Assembly: GCA_001796515.1 (NCBI GenBank)
Contig: MGMS01000041.1
Location: 1 to 48,369 of the forward strand
Origin: Chloroflexi bacterium RBG_13_51_36
GTDB lineage: Bacteria > Chloroflexota > Dehalococcoidia > GIF9 > AB-539-J10
Direction of reading: 5' to 3'
DNA: 48,369 nucleotides
Below the pieces are notes generated by a model. That model worked only from the letters and a program-made list of their open reading frames with translations. It was not told the origin of the DNA and made no database searches. Shown in pieces: positions 1 to 7,718 of the stretch. The position numbers were made by a program, and so were the translations under genes. Position 1 is the first letter of the stretch. Each line of letters begins with the position of its first letter.

Positions 1-522
1 TCCCTCGTAAGCCATCCGGGACAGAACATAATTGGTAGTACCGTTAAGGATGGCGCGGATGGCCGAGATTCTGTTCGCTGCCAGGTCTTGTTGGAAAGTC
101 GAGATGAGTGGTATGCCGCTCCCAACACTTGCCTCATAGCGGACATCGGCATTGTACCTTCCAGCGAGGGAGAACAGCTTGTATCCATGTTTAGCCATTA
201 CCTCCTTGTTGGCTGTAACTACGTGCTTTCCGCTAGCGATGGCTCGTTCAATATATTCCGTTGCTGGATGCTCGCCTCCGATGAGTTCGATTACTATGTC
301 TACCCCGGGATGAGATAGGACTTCTTCAGGGTGGCTGGTCAACAGGCTGGAACGGAGCTTTACCGGGCGCCGTTTATCTATGTCGCGCACCAGCACCTTC
401 TTCAAGACCAGGGGAAGTCCGGCTTGTTCAGCCAGGCTATCTGCCTTGGCAACCAGAACTTCAGCTATGCCGCTGCCTACCGTTCCCAGGCCGAGTAACC
501 CGATGCCGACGGCCTTCTTCAT
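1..522 (-). CDS. hom: Homoserine dehydrogenase, N-terminal part (runs off the window)
   Basis: Homoserine dehydrogenase reduces aspartate semialdehyde to homoserine with NAD(P)H, in threonine and methionine synthesis in the cytoplasm. Only the first 174 codons are present; the family is usually about 430 residues. The N-terminus carries a Rossmann nucleotide-binding motif (GLLGLGTVGSGIAEVL), followed by the family signatures GGEHPATEYI and SGKHVVTANKEVMAKHG, and by the start of the catalytic domain (SVGSGIP, LNGTTNYVLSRM). The ATG at 520-522 follows GGGAAGG and lies 7 bases after the stop of the upstream foldase gene on the same strand, so the two are probably co-transcribed. The catalytic lysine and any ACT domain lie outside the window. 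The identity is clear from the order of motifs. Confidence 0.93.
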   Translation of the reverse strand, partial: MKKAVGIGLLGLGTVGSGIAEVLVAKADSLAEQAGLPLVLKKVLVRDIDKRRPVKLRSSLLTSHPEEVLSHPGVDIVIELIGGEHPATEYIERAIASGKHVVTANKEVMAKHGYKLFSLAGRYNADVRYEASVGSGIPLISTFQQDLAANRISAIRAILNGTTNYVLSRMAYEG

Positions 523-529
523 CGCCGTG

Positions 530-1774
530 TTACCTTCCCTGCAAGATTTGGTTCACGGCCCACGTTATTTTGTTCGCCTCCAAGTAGGTCTTAATTGTGC
601 TTTCTGCTGTCCATTCTGCACGCCGGTCGTTAAAGCGCTTGTCTATCAGGTCCCCCCTGACCGTCTCGTCAAGTTGGCGTTCACCTCTGTCTACGGGCAT
701 GACCAGCCAGTAGCCGCCGGTGGTTGCGATAGAAGTATCTTTGACTGGCTCACTCAACGTGTTGAGGGTAAGATTGAAGGCAACCTGGTCAAAGACGGTG
801 CTGCCTATAATCCCCCGTTCCAGCCCGTCAAGTCTTCCGCCTGCCGATTTGCTTATATGCTGAGAATAGTTTCCGGCCAGAGTACTGAAGTTTCCGCCAG
901 CCGCCAATTGGGTTCTAATGCGATCTGCCTCTGCCTTGCTGCCCAGCAGCATCGCCAGGGCGTTTACCTGGTCATCTTGCCTATAGGTAACCTCTATAAG
1001 CCAGTAGCCAAGCTCTTTCACCGCTGTCGCGTCATAAATGGGCTGACTTATCTCGCCGAGAGTCGAGTTGAAAGCAGCACCGGCAATCAACGAGTTCGGC
1101 ATTAACTCCTCGGGCAGCCACCCCAAATCGCCTTCAACCGAGGAGTTGCAGGAAACCTGTGCGGCCAGAGCAGTGAAGTTGCCACCGGCCTCGACTTGGG
1201 ATATTAGGTCGGTAGTCACCTCCTCACTCTCCACAAACACTACTTGCGCATCAGCCTGCTCCATTATGTCAGGCACCTGAGGACCAAAGTATAGCTGCTT
1301 AAGCTTGTCCTGCAGCATATCAGCCCTGACCAGGTCTCGAAATGCCTCATCATACCCGGATGCTGTCAAGTTTGCGGTCACCTCAGCATCGGTAACGGTT
1401 ATATTCAGATTCTGGGCTCCTTGTTTCAGCAATTCAGCATCGATGATATTGTCGGCGATTATATTAGCCAGATAACTGCCCCACTGGCTGACAGTCGTGG
1501 AGTTCATGCCTTGAGTGAAAGCATCGAGAACATTTACGAAGTACTCCATAGTAAAGGGGACGCCGTTTACCTCAATCATGACCTCACGCCATGCCGCGGT
1601 GCGGTCCCGGTAGTCACTATAGTACCCATAGCCCACCCAGCTCGAAATACCAACCAGGAAGACAACGGCGGCGATTATCACAATTCGCCGTATCTTCATC
1701 TGGCGCTGCCATTTGGAGAGTTGGTGCTTGGTCGGGATGCGCTCGGGTGTAGTTTTCTTCTGTTTTTTAGCCAT
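530..1774 (-). CDS. Membrane-anchored SurA/PrsA-like foldase with two parvulin (PPIC) domains
   Basis: This is a 414-residue protein with a lysine-rich cytoplasmic N-terminus and one membrane anchor at residues 31-50 (IVIIAAVVFLVGISSWVGYG). A SurA-N-like helical region follows (about 60-170), then two consecutive parvulin-type repeats at about 180-265 and 268-360. Each repeat shows the usual pattern of a GGNF segment, a GGxL/GDLGWL turn and a closing GYWL strand. The family isomerises peptidyl-prolyl bonds and acts as a chaperone for proteins outside the cytoplasmic membrane. The parvulin catalytic residues are poorly conserved, so it may work mostly as a chaperone. The start ATG is at 1774. 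It sits just upstream of homoserine dehydrogenase, a pairing that probably reflects co-transcription rather than a shared function. Confidence 0.8.
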   Translation of the reverse strand: MAKKQKKTTPERIPTKHQLSKWQRQMKIRRIVIIAAVVFLVGISSWVGYGYYSDYRDRTAAWREVMIEVNGVPFTMEYFVNVLDAFTQGMNSTTVSQWGSYLANIIADNIIDAELLKQGAQNLNITVTDAEVTANLTASGYDEAFRDLVRADMLQDKLKQLYFGPQVPDIMEQADAQVVFVESEEVTTDLISQVEAGGNFTALAAQVSCNSSVEGDLGWLPEELMPNSLIAGAAFNSTLGEISQPIYDATAVKELGYWLIEVTYRQDDQVNALAMLLGSKAEADRIRTQLAAGGNFSTLAGNYSQHISKSAGGRLDGLERGIIGSTVFDQVAFNLTLNTLSEPVKDTSIATTGGYWLVMPVDRGERQLDETVRGDLIDKRFNDRRAEWTAESTIKTYLEANKITWAVNQILQGR

Positions 1775-1847
1775 GAATCACAACCTGCCAGTCTGTATTT
1801 TCTTTACTGAGGGCACTATGATAACATATTGAGAGAAGTGATGGCGA

Positions 1848-1921
1848 CGGGGTGTAGCGCAGTCTGGTAGCGCACCTGAATGGGGTTCAGGTGGTCGGTG
1901 GTTCAAATCCACTCACCCCGA
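1848..1921 (+). tRNA. tRNA-Pro (anticodon GGG)
   Basis: A full cloverleaf can be drawn. The acceptor stem is CGGGGTG/CACCCCG with discriminator A. The anticodon stem CCTGA/TCAGG holds a seven-base loop ATGGGGT, with anticodon GGG at 1882-1884 and G37. The T arm contains GGTTCAAATCC. No CCA is encoded. The 3' end from 1889 is repeated perfectly at 21981-22015, so this gene may be an integration site. A TATGAT box at 1817-1822 could be its -10 element, but no clear -35 is visible. Confidence 0.96.
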
Positions 1922-1923
1922 TT
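1889..1923 (+). repeat. Direct-repeat copy 1: 3' end of tRNA-Pro(GGG), candidate attachment site
   Basis: These 35 bases cover the 3' side of the anticodon stem, the variable loop, the T arm, the acceptor 3' strand, the discriminator base and two bases beyond the tRNA. They match 21981-22015 without mismatch; the flanking bases differ (C versus A before, C versus T after). This is the layout of an element that integrated into the 3' end of a tRNA gene and regenerated it. Confidence 0.7.
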
Positions 1924-2196
1924 CTAAGTTTCAAGATCTCGCTAACGTATTGCCAATCTGATTGCGGGGACGCAACGGCATAGAGATTCTGCCGTTTGGG
2001 GTGTGGGTTCAATGTGGTATGGTCACAATCCGGTGTTCCCTTTGTGCGAGGAGACAGCAAAACAGGGTTTCGTCATCTGAACTGAGCAATACCGACATTT
2101 GTTGCCTATTTGACCACCTTGACATTGAAACAACTCATCATGTGCTTTGTGCCTATTTCATCATGATGGGTGTTTCAAGCCGAGAAGCCTCCTGCT

Positions 2197-2748
2197 TCAT
2201 TTCAAATCCTGTGGGATAAGTGAGAACACCACAGCGTCAGAAGGAGTATCGTTCTTTACTACTCTATTTCTCAGGATTCCCTCTCTAGTCGCGCCTGCTT
2301 TCTCCGCAACACGCAGGCTAGCTTGATTATCCACTGCTATAGTAAGGTCGACCCTGTTCAGCTTCAATTCATTGAATGCAAACTGAGCTAGAAGCAGCGT
2401 TGCTGCTGTTGCGATTCCTTTGTGTGTCTGGCTCGTCCTGACCCAATAACCAAGGTTCGCTATGCCGCAACCACGGTCGATAACGTTAAGGCCACAACCG
2501 CCGAGACATAACGGTTCCGCATTATACGATATGGCAAAGTTGTATTCTGCTCCCTTTTGCCATTTGTCAGGCTGTAATTCAATCCAAGTTCTGGCCTCCT
2601 CAATGGAGTAGTCGGGACGACACCATGACATCCATACAGAGAGTTCGGGAATAGATTCACGCGCCGCCTCGTATACGGAATCAATGTCACTTACCCGATA
2701 CGGGCGGAGCATTATCACTCCGTCGGTCAATCGATCATCTTTCTCCAT
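2197..2748 (-). CDS. GNAT acetyltransferase, RimJ/RimL-like
   Basis: This 183-residue protein has the Gcn5-related N-acetyltransferase fold of the RimJ/RimL type, which moves acetyl from acetyl-CoA to an amino group of a protein N-terminus or small molecule. Supporting segments are the opening IMLRPYRVSDIDSVYEAA, the central strand NLGYWVRTS, the acetyl-CoA loop QTHKGIATAA, and the C-terminal NQASLRVAEKAGATREGILR typical of this subfamily. It is a single gene on the minus strand inside the putative 20-kb block. Nothing nearby indicates the substrate. The 275 bases between it and the tRNA-Pro show no gene. Confidence 0.85.
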   Translation of the reverse strand: MEKDDRLTDGVIMLRPYRVSDIDSVYEAARESIPELSVWMSWCRPDYSIEEARTWIELQPDKWQKGAEYNFAISYNAEPLCLGGCGLNVIDRGCGIANLGYWVRTSQTHKGIATAATLLLAQFAFNELKLNRVDLTIAVDNQASLRVAEKAGATREGILRNRVVKNDTPSDAVVFSLIPQDLK

Positions 2749-2893
2749 ATGTTCTCCTGGCAGCGGCCATTTGGATTGTGCTATCGCAGCAACGCAGAGC
2801 TTCTATCGTTCAGAGTGCGTGTTGTCGCACGGTGACAATACAATATTACCAGTTTGTCTAGTCTGGTATCCACTCGGCTGCTATACATTTAGC

Positions 2894-3106
2894 TCACAGC
2901 ATTCTGATTGCCTTCAGAGGGCAGGACTTAACACATATACCACAATCCTGACAGAAGCCCGGAATGATATAGGGCAAATCGTATGGTTTCTCTTGCCTCC
3001 AGAGATTGATGGGACATTCAAGAAGGGCGGCACAGGTCCCCTTGCCGCATTTCTCGGGGTGGCATTTTCCATAGTCCACTGCAACCTTTAGTTTAGGCTC
3101 CAACAT
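2894..3106 (-). CDS. Small two-cluster ferredoxin resembling the N-terminus of ABCE1/RLI
   Basis: This 70-residue protein has a classical 4Fe-4S motif at its C-terminus (CQDCGICVKSCPLKA) and a second, unusual cysteine pattern near the N-terminus: CHPEKCGKGTC followed by ECP. The layout, including VAVDYGKCHPEKC, resembles the N-terminal ferredoxin domain of the ribosome-recycling ATPase ABCE1 (RLI), where the first cluster also uses a C-x4-C-type spacing. Here the domain is a complete small protein with no ATPase attached and none next door. The family likeness is from memory of RLI sequences. An electron-carrier role is the safe reading. ATG at 3104-3106. Confidence 0.7.
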   Translation of the reverse strand: MLEPKLKVAVDYGKCHPEKCGKGTCAALLECPINLWRQEKPYDLPYIIPGFCQDCGICVKSCPLKAIRML

Positions 3107-3417
3107 TTCTGTTTTTCAGCTAGAGCAATGCCCGCACCTGAGGTCGAGTCTAATAGCTATATGAAAGGTCATTCTAGACGCTTCCCTATTCAAACCACAG
3201 CCTGTCAGGTGCTGAGTTTGGGGTATTTTAGCTCAGTGACTATGCAAAAGAAATAAACAACTGTACAACTGCCAGCGGGCCATAGATTAGGTGCAAAGAC
3301 CTCAATATGTCTGTTTTGGCTATCTTCCCAGAGCTAAACTTCAAGCTCCTGCAGTCTTTTATTTGGGATTCATAAGGCATATAATGAGACGCTAGGCCTT
3401 TAGAGCAGAGGTGTTTT
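3107..3417. other. Intergenic region without a recognisable gene
   Basis: This stretch lies between the divergent ferredoxin and permease genes and must hold promoters in both directions. I see no convincing -35/-10 pair, terminator or RNA. A GAGGTG ribosome-binding site at 3408-3413 serves the permease. Confidence 0.4.
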
Positions 3418-4464
3418 TTGGAACTCAGGTCTTACATCATCCGGCGCCTGCTTCTTCTCGTTCCGGTGATTTTCGGGGTGACCCTGTTTATCTTCGGCAT
3501 AACCATGTTCTTCTCGCCAACAGAGCGTGCAACCCTCTATGTCTCCAGCCCGCAGCAGATGCGGGACTTGCCGACCATCATCGAGAGGTATGGCCTTGAT
3601 AGACCGTTCTTCATACAGTACGGGACCTGGCTGGGCCAGGTGCTCAGGGGCAATCTGGGCTGGTCAAATGTGGTGTCCATGCCTGTTGGGCACGCGATCG
3701 TGCACTATCTACCGGCTTCGCTGGAGCTGGCCATGTTCGCGACGCCGCTTATAATTCTGACTGGCATCTTCTTCGGCACTAGGGCCGCCGCCCACAAAGA
3801 TAAGCTTTTTGACCATAGTACACGGGTGGTGGCTATCCTGGGATGGTCGCTGCCGACCTTCTGGCTGGGGCTGATATTATTGATGGTTTTCTACGGTTAC
3901 TTCCGGGGCCTCCTGCCGCCGGGCAGGTTGACCATATCGAATGAGATTTTGGTGACCTCCACGGACTTCATCCGCTACACACGTATCAACACCATTGACG
4001 CCATCCTCAACCTGAATGGTCCCGTCCTTCTAGATGCTTTGAGACACCTTGTCATGCCGGTGGTCACTCTTACGGTGGTCAGCATGGCCTTTATCATGAG
4101 ACTGATGCGCTCCAGCATGCTGGAGTCATTGGGCAAGGGATACATTCTTAGCGCCAGGGCCAAGGGGCTTGATGAAAAGGTAGTGATCAACAAGCACGCA
4201 CGCCGCAATGCCCTCATCCCGGTGATAACAGTATCTGGCTACGTGTTTGCTGACCTGGCGAACGGCGTGGTCATTACTGAGTCCATCTTTAGCTTCAAGG
4301 GCATCGGCTGGTGGGCCTGGCTGGCGGCGGTTCGTCTGGACATACCATCAGTGCTGGGGTTTGCGCTCTTCAATGCCGTCCTGCTTGTGCTGATCAACCT
4401 GTTAGTGGACGTCCTCTACACCCGCGTCGACCCGCGAGTCAGGTTGGGAGGGACCGTGCAGTGA
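3418..4464 (+). CDS. DppB/OppB-type ABC transporter permease (orphan)
   Basis: This 348-residue inner-membrane protein is of the dipeptide/oligopeptide/nickel permease family. The N-terminus YIIRRLLLLVPVIFGVTLFIF is a typical first membrane helix. It is followed by the conserved ERYGLDRPFFIQYGTWLGQV and GNLGWS segments, several hydrophobic spans, and the cytoplasmic loop ARAKGLDEKVVINKHARRNA that contacts the ATPase. The start is a TTG at 3418, four bases after GAGGTG; no in-frame ATG fits better. DppB normally sits beside DppC, two ATPases and a binding protein. None is present: 18 bases downstream lies the convergent RCC1-like gene. It is either a fragment of a broken operon or works with components encoded elsewhere. 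Confidence 0.88.
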   Translation: MELRSYIIRRLLLLVPVIFGVTLFIFGITMFFSPTERATLYVSSPQQMRDLPTIIERYGLDRPFFIQYGTWLGQVLRGNLGWSNVVSMPVGHAIVHYLPASLELAMFATPLIILTGIFFGTRAAAHKDKLFDHSTRVVAILGWSLPTFWLGLILLMVFYGYFRGLLPPGRLTISNEILVTSTDFIRYTRINTIDAILNLNGPVLLDALRHLVMPVVTLTVVSMAFIMRLMRSSMLESLGKGYILSARAKGLDEKVVINKHARRNALIPVITVSGYVFADLANGVVITESIFSFKGIGWWAWLAAVRLDIPSVLGFALFNAVLLVLINLLVDVLYTRVDPRVRLGGTVQ

Positions 4465-4482
4465 CGTGCTGGCACACCTGCC

Positions 4483-5658
4483 CTATGGATGGTGTTTAGA
4501 CAGTTCTGCTTCCCGGCTGCGGAAGCAGAGAATTGCCAGTACTGCCGCCACCACCCCTGCTATGATACCCGCAACGGGACCCCAATTGAGCGCAAAAGCA
4601 GCTATTACGGAATAGTTGCTGCTCATGGCGATGATGGTTGTGGTGGCGTTGACATCGACGGTGGTACCCACATCACCAGTCCATTTGACGAAGTGGCAGC
4701 CCGCATCGGGCTCGGCAACCAGTGGAACCACTGTCCCGGTGTTGTAAGTGAATGACCCCTCGCCAGGGCTGATTACCCTCCCGCCCACGGTGCTGGATAT
4801 GGTAAGAGTGGACCCTGTGCTAATCCCGAGATCCCATTCAATAGACTCGAGCCTGGCGCCTACAACGACCACGGTGTTATCGGACCTAAGTCCCACCGTG
4901 TAGCTGCGGCCAGCGGCCGCTTGTTTGATATTCGCCCAGTTCCCGATATCTGGTTCTCCGCCACCATTGTCTCCCACGGCGACCACGGTACCATCGGATC
5001 TAAGCCCCACCGTGTGAATACAGCCAGCGGCGACCTGGACTATATCCGTCCAGTCGCCGACATCGCACTGCCCGTCGGTGTTGTCTCCCACGGCCACCAC
5101 GGTGCCGTCGGATTGCAGGCCCACCGTGTGATACCAACCGGCGGCGACCTGGACGATATCAGTCCATTGGCCGATATCGCACTGCCCGTAGTAATTCGCT
5201 CCCACGGGGATCACGGTGCCGTCGGATTTAAGCCCCACCGTGTGAAGGTGGCCAGCGGCGACCTGGACTATGCCAGTCCAGTCGCGGATCCCCACGACCT
5301 GCAGGCGGTTGGGGCCCACGGCCGCCACGGTGCCGTCGGACTTAAGTCCAACCGTGTGCAACACGCCCGCGGCGACCTGGACGATGTTTGTCCAGCCACT
5401 GACATCGCACTGCCCGTATTCATTGCCTCCCACGGCGACCACAATGCCGTCGGATGTAAGCCCCACCATGTGCGCCTCGCCTGCGGCGACCATGGGCGTC
5501 GCCTTTCCCTGGGGCATACTCAGGATCATCGCCGAATGGTAGTCTGGCGGAGGCACCGCCGCTAAAGTCGGAAGAATCAAGCCAAAGAGCCAAATAGGAG
5601 GGAGCAGAACTATTAGGAGTATTCCTCGATTCTTCACTGCTATGACTCTATTTTTCAC
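4483..5658 (-). CDS. Secreted, C-terminally anchored RCC1-like / InlB-B-repeat protein
   Basis: This is a 391-residue protein. Residues about 10-34 form a signal peptide (ILLIVLLPPIWLFGLILPTL). Six RCC1-like repeats of about 38 residues follow, each of the form HTVGLKSDGTVVAVG...GQCDxxxWTDIVQVAAG. A domain of the divergent InlB B-repeat type comes next (ISSTVGGRVISPGEGSFTY, FVKWTGDV, VIAAF), and finally a membrane helix (GPVAGIIAGVVAAVLAILCF) with a basic tail. The expected location is the outer face of the membrane, with the repeats forming a propeller-like binding surface. The ligand is unknown. A close paralogue lies at 46270-47718. The start is a GTG; a second in-frame GTG seven codons later is an alternative. 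Confidence 0.8.
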   Translation of the reverse strand: MKNRVIAVKNRGILLIVLLPPIWLFGLILPTLAAVPPPDYHSAMILSMPQGKATPMVAAGEAHMVGLTSDGIVVAVGGNEYGQCDVSGWTNIVQVAAGVLHTVGLKSDGTVAAVGPNRLQVVGIRDWTGIVQVAAGHLHTVGLKSDGTVIPVGANYYGQCDIGQWTDIVQVAAGWYHTVGLQSDGTVVAVGDNTDGQCDVGDWTDIVQVAAGCIHTVGLRSDGTVVAVGDNGGGEPDIGNWANIKQAAAGRSYTVGLRSDNTVVVVGARLESIEWDLGISTGSTLTISSTVGGRVISPGEGSFTYNTGTVVPLVAEPDAGCHFVKWTGDVGTTVDVNATTTIIAMSSNYSVIAAFALNWGPVAGIIAGVVAAVLAILCFRSREAELSKHHP

Positions 5659-5701
5659 TCTTCAATTATTGATTCCTGGACTAGATAATCATATAATAAT
5701 A

Positions 5702-5840
5702 CAAGGGAGGAGACAAATGGTGGGTGCCTTCTCTATTAGCTACATGGAGAGCCCGGGTAGTCGGAGGTTCAGGGTTTTGATCGGCGGATTTGGTGTGAGG
5801 CTATGACAGTGCGTGTGATGGCAGTTAGGTCCTGTTCCTA
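5702..5840. repeat. Degenerate intergenic repeat, copy A
   Basis: This non-coding stretch shares three blocks with 7445-7590 and partly with 6850-6980: AATAATACAAG with GGGAGG, a GCCTT-TCTA-TAGCTAC block, and GTGCGTGTGATGGCAGTTAGG with CCTGTTCCTA. The blocks are imperfect and in different order, so the boundaries are approximate. It separates the RCC1-like gene from the SPFH gene. Confidence 0.45.
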
Positions 5841-5902
5841 TGTGAACGGGGACATTGACATGTATTCTTGCGGAGATATAATTAACTAGGAGGTGATATG
5901 TA

Positions 5903-6817
5903 ATGGTCGCTGGAATTGTTCTCGGTTCACTTTTCGTCATAGTTCTTATATTTTTGATGATTTTTGTGGTTAGGCAGCAGACATTCGCCGTTATTGAGCG
6001 ATGGGGGAAGTTTGCAAGGACATTCGGTCCTGGTATTCATCTTAAAGTACCGATAATGGACAGGGTAGCTGGTCGAGTTTCCATTAGAGTGCAGGAACTA
6101 AATGTGAAAATAAACACCAAGACAAATGATAATGTTTTTGTGGACTTGCTTATCGCAGTTCAGTACTTTGTCGATGGAGAGGATAAGGTTTGGGATGCTT
6201 TCTACAAACTGACTGACCCGAAACAGCAGATGGAATCCTGGGTTTTCGACAATGTAAGGGCAAAGGTTCCTGGGATGACTCTAGACTCTGTGTTTGAGAA
6301 CAAGGATGAAATTGCCAAGGAAATTGAGGACAGCCTGGGCGTAAGGCTTGGTGAGTACGGATACAAATTAGTTCGTGCTCTCGTGAATGACATCCAGCCC
6401 GATAAGGGTGTTGCCGATGCTATGAACGAAATCAATAGGCAACAGCGTCTTAGAGTTGCTGCCGAATATGAGGGAGAAGCCAAAAAGATCATCGTAATCA
6501 AAGGGGCCGAAGCTGATGCCAGGAGCAAGGAATTGTCCGGTGAAGGTATTGCCAAGCAAAGGATAGCTATTGTTGCAGGTCTCAGAGAGTCAGTTAAGGA
6601 TGCCAGTGATGCCTTGGGCGTGGATCCTCAATCTGTGATGACTCTGGTTTTAATGACTCAGTACTATGATATGCTTACTGATGTTGGGAGGAATTCTCGG
6701 ACTAACACAATAATGCTCCCTCACTCTCCAGGCGCGGTTAACGATCTTAGACAACAGATTATATCAGCTATTGAGACCGGTAAGCTCGCCGGTATGGATG
6801 AAGGTGGTAAGAAGTAG
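5903..6817 (+). CDS. SPFH/Band 7 (stomatin/prohibitin-like) membrane protein
   Basis: This 304-residue protein has one N-terminal membrane helix (about 5-25, GIVLGSLFVIVLIFLMIFVV), then the SPFH core (about 28-200) with the typical opening VVRQQTFAVIERWGKFARTF, GPGIHLKVPIMDRV and QELNVKINTKTNDNVFVDL. A charged, coiled-coil-prone region with AEYEGEAKK and GAEADARSKELSGEGIAKQR follows. The family forms large membrane-associated assemblies and scaffolds in lipid microdomains; the sequence resembles the stomatin/HIR-like branch. No NfeD-type partner protease is encoded next to it. ATG at 5903 follows a strong AGGAGGTGAT site. Intergenic repeats of one family flank it on both sides. Confidence 0.88.
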   Translation: MVAGIVLGSLFVIVLIFLMIFVVRQQTFAVIERWGKFARTFGPGIHLKVPIMDRVAGRVSIRVQELNVKINTKTNDNVFVDLLIAVQYFVDGEDKVWDAFYKLTDPKQQMESWVFDNVRAKVPGMTLDSVFENKDEIAKEIEDSLGVRLGEYGYKLVRALVNDIQPDKGVADAMNEINRQQRLRVAAEYEGEAKKIIVIKGAEADARSKELSGEGIAKQRIAIVAGLRESVKDASDALGVDPQSVMTLVLMTQYYDMLTDVGRNSRTNTIMLPHSPGAVNDLRQQIISAIETGKLAGMDEGGKK

Positions 6818-6849
6818 CAGTCAATTGCTGACAACGATGTGGCGATAGA

Positions 6850-6980
6850 CTATGATGCGTCCGATGGTGGTTAGGACCTATCGCTACCAAGACACGATGA
6901 CATAATAGTCTGTGGAAAGTGGTGAAGCCGCCTCTGCGCTTTGTAGAGGCTAGATGGGGTTCGCATGGTCGGTGGTTCAA
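6850..6980. repeat. Degenerate intergenic repeat, copy B, with a tRNA-Pro-like tail
   Basis: The stretch begins with a block shared with copies A and C (TATGATGCGTCCGATGG then TTAGGACCT). It ends at 6954-6980 with ATGGGGTTC and TGGTCGGTGGTTCAA, which match the anticodon loop, variable loop and T arm of tRNA-Pro(GGG) apart from three bases. The acceptor half is absent, so this is not a functional tRNA. Confidence 0.5.
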
Positions 6981-7013
6981 TGTCAAGAACAGCCACCTCG
7001 ATAAAGAAGTAAC

Positions 7014-7424
7014 ATGAACAGAATCCTGTCTCTGATATTAGGCGCCGTATTGGTCTTGGTAGGCGCTGTACTTGTCTTAGGCATACTTGCTGATGTCTCT
7101 GGCTTAAGGACAGAGGAGGTCTTGGCTCGTGTGCACGACATAGATATTTGGGCCGATAATTCATCGCCACGACAGTATTTCGCGGATGTTGCATCTAGAG
7201 GCAGTGCTGGCAATAATACCGCCAGCCATAGCGTGACCCGCGCCGGGAACACAATCCAGATAAAGCTCTTCTACCTGTATTGGATAATGACAAGATTGGA
7301 GCGCACTGGCCTGTACATCCCGCCGCACGAGGTCGAGGATACTATCCCACTTGGTACTGATTTCGTCCCTGGCGTGAATTACACGGTCAAAGCCGACACC
7401 GTGACTGTGACTTTTGTTGCTTAG
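7014..7424 (+). CDS. Hypothetical exported or membrane-anchored small protein
   Basis: I do not recognise this 136-residue protein. It starts with a clear membrane helix or signal segment at residues about 4-25 (ILSLILGAVLVLVGAVLVLGIL). The polar remainder, with GTDFVPGVNYTVKADTVTVTF at the C-terminus, looks like a small beta-rich extracytoplasmic domain. There is no lipobox and no cysteine after the leader. The start ATG at 7014 has only a weak AAAGAAG ribosome-binding site. It lies alone between two copies of an intergenic repeat. Coding status is supported by the coherent leader plus soluble domain, but not by any family match. Confidence 0.55.
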   Translation: MNRILSLILGAVLVLVGAVLVLGILADVSGLRTEEVLARVHDIDIWADNSSPRQYFADVASRGSAGNNTASHSVTRAGNTIQIKLFYLYWIMTRLERTGLYIPPHEVEDTIPLGTDFVPGVNYTVKADTVTVTFVA

Positions 7425-7444
7425 GCATCATTGTGATGAGATTA

Positions 7445-7590
7445 TAATGATGCGTATGATGGCGATTAGCCGCTGTTCTTGCTAAGAAAAGGCGATACGC
7501 TAAGCTTTGAAAGGGAGGCAAGCGATCGCTGCCTTTTCTACTAGCTACGTGGGGTTCATCTAGTTTTGATTTCAATGACCTAATAATACA
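7445..7590. repeat. Degenerate intergenic repeat, copy C
   Basis: It shares ATGATGCGTATGATGGCGATTAG and CTGTTCTTG with the start of copy B and the end of copy A. It shares the block GCCTTTTCTACTAGCTACGTGG and AATAATACAAG with copy A. The copy is about 145 bases and non-coding; boundaries are approximate. Confidence 0.45.
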
Positions 7591-7718
7591 AGCGGGTCTT
7601 CGTTTTACAATTCTGACAAAAATTCAATTACGTATGCTCGCAGTAGGGCTATTGACGACGTCTGTCGCGTGGTTTATGGTATATAGACATCGCGCGTAGT
7701 CGCAAAGAAGGAGACACT

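Noticed and set aside
380-1105. 241-codon plus-strand frame over homoserine dehydrogenase and foldase
   Set aside because: It crosses two well-supported genes on the other strand and has no recognisable domain.
4921-5565. 214-codon plus-strand frame opposite the RCC1-like gene
   Set aside because: It is an antisense shadow produced by the regular repeat codons; the same happens at 46300-47052 opposite the paralogue.
6954-6980. Possible second tRNA-Pro gene
   Set aside because: The acceptor strands and most of the D arm are absent and the T arm is not closed; only a degenerate fragment remains.
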